Position numbers and translations under genes: made by a program. This document shows, piece by piece, positions 60,146 through 64,000 of a stretch of 64,000 bases of DNA (the stretch's first letter is position 1; each line of letters starts with the position of its first letter). The notes beneath the pieces are model-generated. The model did no database searches, was not told the origin of the DNA, and was given only the letters and a program-made list of their open reading frames with translations. Source of the DNA: Bacteroidales bacterium (lineage in GTDB: Bacteria; Bacteroidota; Bacteroidia; Bacteroidales; Muribaculaceae); the NCBI GenBank assembly GCA_019415705.1, contig DXYS01000006.1:47416-111415 (forward strand), in the 5' to 3' direction.

Positions 60146-61218
60146 ACACATTCGGACAAATATACCGCCTTACAAGTTTCGGCGAGAGTCACGGCCCGGC
60201 CGTGGGCGGAGTAATCGACGGCATGCCGGCCGGAGTGACAATCGACCCTGACGCCGTGCAGCACGAACTTGACCGCCGCCGGCCCGGTCAGTCAGACATC
60301 GTCACCGCACGCCGCGAGTCAGACCGCGTTGAGATACTCTCGGGCGTATTCGAGGGTCGCACGCTCGGCACCCCCATCGGCTTCATCGTCCGCAACTCTG
60401 ACAGCCACAGCGACGACTATGAAAACCTGCGCCACGTCTATCGCCCGTCGCACGCCGACTATACCTATAGCGCCAAGTACGGTCTGCGCGACCATCGCGG
60501 AGGCGGACGCTCGTCGGCCCGAGAGACTGTGACGCGTGTCGTCGGCGGAGCCTTTGCCCGTCAGGCACTCGCCGGTCTCGGTGTCAGCATACAAGCCTAC
60601 ACCTCGGCTGTCGGCACGGTCACGCTTGATGTGCCCGCCGACCGTCTCGACCTGAGCCTGACCGAGAGCAACGCCGTGCGCTGTCCCGACCCCGTCACAG
60701 CCGCCGAAATGGAGCGACTCATCAAGGCCGTAAAAGCCGAGGGCGACACAGTCGGAGGCATAGTCACCTGCGTCATCGACGGCGTGCCGGCAGGATTGGG
60801 CGAGCCGGTCTTCGGCAAGCTCCACGCCCGTTTGGCTGAAGCCATGATGAGCATAAACGCCGCCAAAGGCTTTGACTACGGCATGGGCTTTGACGGCGCG
60901 GCGATGCGCGGCAGCGAGGTCAACGACATCTTCGAGCCGACGGCCGACGGTCGCATCACGACCCGCACCAACCACTCGGGAGGCATACAGGGCGGCATCT
61001 CAAACGGCTCACGCATCACCATGCGCGTTGCTTTCAAGCCTGTGGCTACGCTGCTTCGCGAGACTGAGACCGTCGACGACGAGGGCCGCAAGACCGTGCT
61101 GAAAATGCGCGGCCGTCACGACCCCTGCGTCGTGCCCCGCGCTGTGCCAATAGTCGAGGCCATGGCCGCAATGACCATTTTAGACGCCGTGCTGCTTTCA
61201 AAGACCGTCCGTCTCTGA
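60142..61218 (+). CDS. aroC: Chorismate synthase
   Basis: The 358-residue enzyme begins FGQIYRLTSFGESHGPAVGGVIDGMPAG. It contains RRPGQSDIVTARRESDRVE, GRSSARETVTRVVGGA and RTNHSGGIQGGISNG, all signatures. It makes chorismate from EPSP with FMN. It overlaps ybaK by 4 bases and is followed 5 bases later by a radical SAM gene. Confidence 0.98.
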   Translation: MNTFGQIYRLTSFGESHGPAVGGVIDGMPAGVTIDPDAVQHELDRRRPGQSDIVTARRESDRVEILSGVFEGRTLGTPIGFIVRNSDSHSDDYENLRHVYRPSHADYTYSAKYGLRDHRGGGRSSARETVTRVVGGAFARQALAGLGVSIQAYTSAVGTVTLDVPADRLDLSLTESNAVRCPDPVTAAEMERLIKAVKAEGDTVGGIVTCVIDGVPAGLGEPVFGKLHARLAEAMMSINAAKGFDYGMGFDGAAMRGSEVNDIFEPTADGRITTRTNHSGGIQGGISNGSRITMRVAFKPVATLLRETETVDDEGRKTVLKMRGRHDPCVVPRAVPIVEAMAAMTILDAVLLSKTVRL

Positions 61219-61223
61219 GGTCT

Positions 61224-62117
61224 ATGAATCGACATTACAAGGACTACGCCACGTATCTCGCGGAGCGCTTTGACGGAAAGGTACAGAAACTGACCGTCGA
61301 CGCCGGATTCACCTGCCCCAACCGCGACGGCACACTCGGTCGCGGCGGTTGCATCTACTGTAACAACCGCTCGTTCTCGCCTGTCGAAGCCGGCGGTAAC
61401 GACATCGAGCGACAATTGGAGAAAGCCAAACGCTTTTTCAGCCGCAAGTATCCGCATATGCGCTATTTGGCCTATTTCCAGTCATATACAAACACATACG
61501 GCGAGACTGTCGACCGCCTCGAGGCACTCTACCGCCGCGCTCTCGCCGTCGACGGAGTCATCGCCCTGATTATAGGCACAAGGCCCGACTGCATGCCCGA
61601 CGAACTCTTGGAGCGCCTCGCCCGAATCAACCGCACCCGCCGCGTAATCATCGAGTACGGCGCCGAAACGAGCCACGACTCCACCCTGCGCGCCATCAAC
61701 CGCTGCCATGACAGCGCCTGCACGGCCGACGCAGTCAGACGCACCAAAGCCGCCGGACTCGATACGGGCGTTCACCTTATCCTCGGTCTGCCGGGCGAGA
61801 CCGAGGCGATGATGCTTGAGACCGTCGACTTCATCAACTCCCTGCCCGTCGATACGGTCAAATTCCACCAGCTGCAGGTCATCAAGGGCACGCGCCTCGC
61901 GGCCGACATAGCTGCCGGACGCATCAGCTACACGCCCCCGACCGTCAACGAGTACGTCGATTTATGCACGAAAATAGTGCGCCGTCTCCGTCGCGACATC
62001 GCCATCGAGCGCTTTGTCTCGCAATCACCCTCCGAACTTCTGATTGCCCCACGCTGGGGCCTCAAAAACTACCAGTTCACCGCCATCCTTAACAAACGCT
62101 TGGATGCCGAGTTCTAA
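61224..62117 (+). CDS. TIGR01212-family radical SAM protein (YhcC-like)
   Basis: The 297-residue protein has the modified cluster motif CPNRDGTLGRGGCIYCNN (CX12CX2C rather than CX3CX2C). Further motifs are YFQSYTNTYG, RPDCMPDELLE, IEYGAETSHDSTL and HLILGLPGETEAMMLETV. This is the YhcC/TIGR01212 family, of unsettled function, perhaps in tRNA or redox metabolism. It ends the ybaK-aroC operon. Confidence 0.93.
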   Translation: MNRHYKDYATYLAERFDGKVQKLTVDAGFTCPNRDGTLGRGGCIYCNNRSFSPVEAGGNDIERQLEKAKRFFSRKYPHMRYLAYFQSYTNTYGETVDRLEALYRRALAVDGVIALIIGTRPDCMPDELLERLARINRTRRVIIEYGAETSHDSTLRAINRCHDSACTADAVRRTKAAGLDTGVHLILGLPGETEAMMLETVDFINSLPVDTVKFHQLQVIKGTRLAADIAAGRISYTPPTVNEYVDLCTKIVRRLRRDIAIERFVSQSPSELLIAPRWGLKNYQFTAILNKRLDAEF

Positions 62118-62141
62118 GAAGTGAACTTAGAATTTGACTCT

Positions 62142-62315
62142 TTACTCAGTACAGAGAATCAGGTCAAAAATAACCCAACCAATTATAGCGGAAACAAAAA
62201 TTATTAAGATATTACGTAACGGCTTCGACTTGATTATTTGGAACTTATCGCAAATCCAAGACAGGAAGAGGGCTATCAGTCCTATTGTTACATAAACATA
62301 CCAGTGCGCTATCAT
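62142..62315 (-). CDS. Small two-helix membrane protein
   Basis: A 57-codon frame runs from ATG 62315 to TAA 62142. It encodes a hydrophobic helix (VYVTIGLIALFLSWIC), a basic loop (DKFQIIKSKPLR) and a second helix (NILIIFVSAIIGWVIFDLIL). The positive loop and two clean helices make it a plausible real gene. The base composition is AT-rich like the adjacent island. No family is recognised. Confidence 0.5.
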   Translation of the reverse strand: MIAHWYVYVTIGLIALFLSWICDKFQIIKSKPLRNILIIFVSAIIGWVIFDLILCTE

Positions 62316-62441
62316 AACGAAATATATTTTGAAGTTTTTCTTATTAGACGCAAGTAAAAATAAATAATTACAGCTTAGCGAGGAAAATTGTAGGCGCCCA
62401 TATTATGGAGAAATTGTGTGAGTATCCCGGAGGGATTAAAT

Positions 62442-62748
62442 GCGGCTGTAAGCCGCTCTCTATTTCTGCCGGAAGCGCCGTCAGGCGCGGCAGAGCTGCA
62501 GCGCAGCTCCGTATGTGAGGCCACGGTAAGCAGGCTGTAGGCCTGCGCAACCGTGGTATATATTACCATTCCAAACATAGCGCGCTGTAGGTGCGCCGCT
62601 TTAACAGACAATGTTTTAACGCATGCGTCACCCCTACAGGGTGAATGATGTTTTTTGATTCTATTACCTATGACTACGCAGACCTGACGGCCTGCTTGTC
62701 ATAGGCTAACATGCTCTCGCCGCTACGCGGCTACGACCGCTAACGCGG
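62442..62748. repeat. Dense array of about nine short hairpins
   Basis: Perfect or near-perfect stems follow one another: GCGGCT-GTA-AGCCGC (62442); CTGCC/GGCAG enclosing GCGCC-GTCA-GGCGC (62466); GAGCTGC-AGC-GCAGCTC (62493); CCACGGT/ACCGTGG enclosing GCAGGC/GCCTGC (62521); GCGC/GCGC (62580); CACCC-CTACA-GGGTG (62629); CCTATGAC/GTCATAGG enclosing a second stem (62667); GCCGC-TAC-GCGGC (62719); CCGC-TAAC-GCGG (62737). Most loops contain GTA, TAC or GTCA. No coding frame is supported here. It resembles arrays of REP-like elements or a structured RNA remnant. Confidence 0.65.
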
Positions 62749-62756
62749 ACGTAATG

Positions 62757-62815
62757 TTTACCTTCTGAGTTCCAAGCGGAGGTAGCGGCGGGTGATGGGG
62801 ATGACGGAGAAATGG
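62757..62815 (-). repeat. Direct repeat, left copy (tilS 3' end)
   Basis: This copy and 63942-64000 are in the same orientation. The first 38 bases are identical, then 15 of the next 21 agree. The repeats flank the promoter/small-RNA candidate and the DUF3800 gene. Confidence 0.85.
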
Positions 62816-62916
62816 CGGGAGGCCCTGCGGCCCACGACCCACAGGATAACATCATCGCGCGTCAGCACCCGGACCGAACGCCTTGCCTCCTCATCGCCAG
62901 CTAAATAAATACGCAT
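62758..62916 (-). pseudogene. tilS: Fragment of a tilS-like gene (C-terminal 52 codons)
   Basis: From an in-frame ATG at 62916 to TAA 62758 the minus strand reads RVLTRDDVILWVVGRRAS, then HFSVIPITRRYLRLELRR. This matches the C-terminal domain of tRNA(Ile)-lysidine synthase (compare remembered IVWLVGERSDDRFRIT.TK). The rest of the gene is absent, with a stop just upstream. The second copy of the same 3' end begins at 63943. It is probably the displaced end of tilS left after an insertion; independent function is unlikely. Confidence 0.7.
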
Positions 62917-62946
62917 AAACAAATCCGCAGATTTTTACGTTATATT

Positions 62947-62977
62947 TTTGAAATTGCAGAAAAAGGTATTACCTTTG
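62947..62977 (+). promoter_or_regulatory. Full consensus promoter reading into the DUF3800 3' end
   Basis: TTTG (62947-62950), 19 bases, TACCTTTG (62970-62977). It points rightward, yet no rightward gene follows; the expected start is near 62984. Confidence 0.6.
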
Positions 62978-62983
62978 CATTAG

Positions 62984-63062
62984 AAAAATATCCTGTCGTG
63001 ACTGAACGGCTACGTGAAAAGTGCGTAGCTCACAAGTGTAGGTTACGCAGGACTATTTTTTT
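62984..63062 (+). ncRNA. Possible small RNA of about 80 nt
   Basis: Downstream of a perfect promoter lies a segment with outer stem TCCTG (62991-62995)/CAGGA (63048-63052) and inner hairpin CTACG/CGTAG (63010/63024). A run of seven T at 63056-63062 follows. This is the layout of an independent small RNA ending over the stop codon of the opposite DUF3800 gene. It may alternatively be the promoter of a lost gene plus the DUF3800 terminator region. Confidence 0.35.
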
Positions 63063-63874
63063 GCCCTTTTGGTTCGAGTAAGGTTGCGCGTGTGATGTTT
63101 CGGCTTGAAGCTCCAATGCCTATAAATCTGAAACCAACGGTCACTATCTTCTTTTATCGGTGTACTTATACCAATGTTGAAATCCGGGTATATCTCTCGG
63201 ATTTTTGTATTTATATACTTATAAAGCTTTAGTTTTAGTATGGTTCTTTTCCCGGGTCTTTCCTCTCCGTCAGACTTCAATTTATCCTTTTCGTTCAATT
63301 TGAAACATATCGCACCGAGTATTACATCCATAAATTGCAACGGCAAGTGAGTTTTAGAATCGACCTCAGAAATACCTTTTTCGACAAAATGCACTCCCTT
63401 GGCCTTGAAGTCACAATCGTTATTCAGACAATAAAGATGTGCAACGAAATTCTTTTTATCTTCTTGGTTCAAAGGTATTTCGTCGAGATATAGGCGAACA
63501 CCCTCCTTATCATCCGCAAAGACGAGACCAAAAGCATATTTTATAAACTGATAGTATAAAATCGGATATTCTTCTTTACGTTTTTCGGCTGTAAGGTCAG
63601 GTTCATATTGATTATGTCGGAAGAATATCCTGATTTTCAATAGGCCTTCCTTGCCCATTTCAAACAATTCATCAACAAGACGTATGTATTTGTCGAAATG
63701 AAAAGCATTGACTTTCTGCCATTTGATTTCATCTTGGATATTCAGCTCTTTTTTAATGGCTTCCATGCGTTGTAATACAATCTCTCTGTATTGAGATTGC
63801 ACCAGTATTCCTCCATAAAAATTGGAGTAAAACGTTCCGTGTTTATCGCTTTCATCGAGCCAAATATGTATCAT
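63053..63874 (-). CDS. DUF3800 domain protein
   Basis: The 273-residue protein begins MIHIWLDESDKHGTFYSNFYGG, the DUF3800 N-terminus with conserved Asp7-Glu8. LYLDEIP (about 129-135) and LQFMDVILGAICFKL (about 180) supply further acidic positions, fitting an RNase H-like or transposase-like fold. The C-terminus is basic. DUF3800 genes are common in mobile elements and defence islands. Base composition is clearly more AT-rich than the core genes. The palindrome CAAATT-GTA-AATTTG (63894-63908) lies upstream of its start. It lies between two copies of a tilS 3' end. Confidence 0.85.
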   Translation of the reverse strand: MIHIWLDESDKHGTFYSNFYGGILVQSQYREIVLQRMEAIKKELNIQDEIKWQKVNAFHFDKYIRLVDELFEMGKEGLLKIRIFFRHNQYEPDLTAEKRKEEYPILYYQFIKYAFGLVFADDKEGVRLYLDEIPLNQEDKKNFVAHLYCLNNDCDFKAKGVHFVEKGISEVDSKTHLPLQFMDVILGAICFKLNEKDKLKSDGEERPGKRTILKLKLYKYINTKIREIYPDFNIGISTPIKEDSDRWFQIYRHWSFKPKHHTRNLTRTKRAKK

Positions 63875-63941
63875 ATCAAAATTTACCTTATCTCAAATTG
63901 TAAATTTGCAAAAAAACATGAAGTTCGCCGTATTCCAAGCA

Positions 63942-64000
63942 TTTACCTTCTGAGTTCCAAGCGGAGGTAGCGGCGGGTGGCGGGGGTTACGGGAAAATGG
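63942..64000 (-). repeat. Direct repeat, right copy (tilS 3' end)
   Basis: This is the right partner of 62757-62815. It continues beyond the window, so its true length is unknown. Confidence 0.85.
63943..64000 (-). CDS. tilS: 3' end of probable tRNA(Ile)-lysidine synthase gene, cut by right edge
   Basis: The minus strand reads HFPVTPATRRYLRLELRR and a TAA at 63943. It matches the left fragment HFSVIPITRRYLRLELRR residue for residue except at three positions. Only the last 18 codons are in view. TilS modifies the wobble C of tRNA-Ile(CAU) to lysidine and is essential, so this copy is presumably the functional one. Confidence 0.6.
   Translation of the reverse strand, partial: HFPVTPATRRYLRLELRR

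Noticed and set aside
1..64000. CRISPR array or prophage
   Set aside because: No regularly spaced repeats with unique spacers, no cas genes and no phage structural genes were found; the macro-like gene's phage family name alone is not evidence for a prophage.

Overview
ORGANISM. The window looks like chromosomal DNA of a Bacteroidales gut bacterium, most probably of the Muribaculaceae type. The direct reasons are a SusC/SusD pair with surface lipoproteins, a tmRNA whose tag reads GENNYALAA, promoters of the Bacteroidetes form TTTG-N19/20-TAnnTTTG in front of housekeeping genes, weak or absent Shine-Dalgarno sequences, and C-terminal tails of the Por-secretion-like type ending in GLYI.R.G.KV.KVLVK. 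Most genes are GC-rich. The right edge (about 62,100-63,950) is clearly more AT-rich and looks acquired. LAYOUT. (1) 1-17,700: a polysaccharide utilisation locus. It has a divergent two-component propeller regulator (cut by the left edge), two lipoproteins, SusC, SusD, a beta-helix lipoprotein and a GH43 enzyme. It is followed by a secreted tail-bearing protein and a GH3 enzyme carrying two CBM6-like modules, these two transcribed divergently from a region with paired dyad operators. The enzyme set suggests xylan or arabinoxylan oligosaccharides. (2) 17,700-19,510: a metal exporter with a fused HMA domain, divergent from a Fur-family regulator, with two Zur-like palindromes between them. (3) 19,520-27,810: a stress or repair neighbourhood. 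The leftward genes are a macro-domain-like protein, a flavin reductase, an ADP-ribosylglycohydrolase and a WYL regulator. The rightward genes are RtcB RNA ligase joined to the release factor PrfH, then an AAA ATPase and a PepSY-like protein; a leftward VWA protein closes the region. This is the strongest candidate for an uncommon system. (4) 28,000-32,700: a 5'-truncated bile-salt-hydrolase-type pseudogene against the tmRNA terminator, tmRNA, an NhaC antiporter, an acetylxylan-esterase-like gene and tRNA-Arg. (5) 32,800-47,000: envelope and metabolic genes (PepSY-like, glycerate kinase, 5'-nucleotidase, GH3/serine-hydrolase fusion, PAP2, OmpA, esterase, CDF transporter, patatin with a predicted barrel). 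(6) 47,000-52,200: translation genes rplU-rpmA and rplM-rpsI-rpsB-tsf with clear promoters, an S1/P1 nuclease and tRNA-Leu. (7) 52,300-62,120: ordinary core genes (ROK kinase, AraC regulator, GtrA, TRIC channel, endonuclease III, pheS, ClC channel, Cys-tRNA(Pro) deacylase, aroC, radical SAM protein). (8) 62,120-64,000: a small membrane ORF, a dense array of short hairpins, a duplicated 3' end of a tilS-like gene, a possible small RNA, a DUF3800 gene, and the second tilS 3' end running off the window. HOW PARTS WORK TOGETHER. The regulator, SusCD and enzymes of region 1 form a sense-import-degrade pathway. In region 3, RtcB and PrfH are known partners in repairing and rescuing damaged ribosomes; the adjoining WYL regulator, ATPase, VWA and ADP-ribose-handling genes may belong to the same response, but that is inference. 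All names come from reading translated sequence and remembered family motifs; no database search was run.
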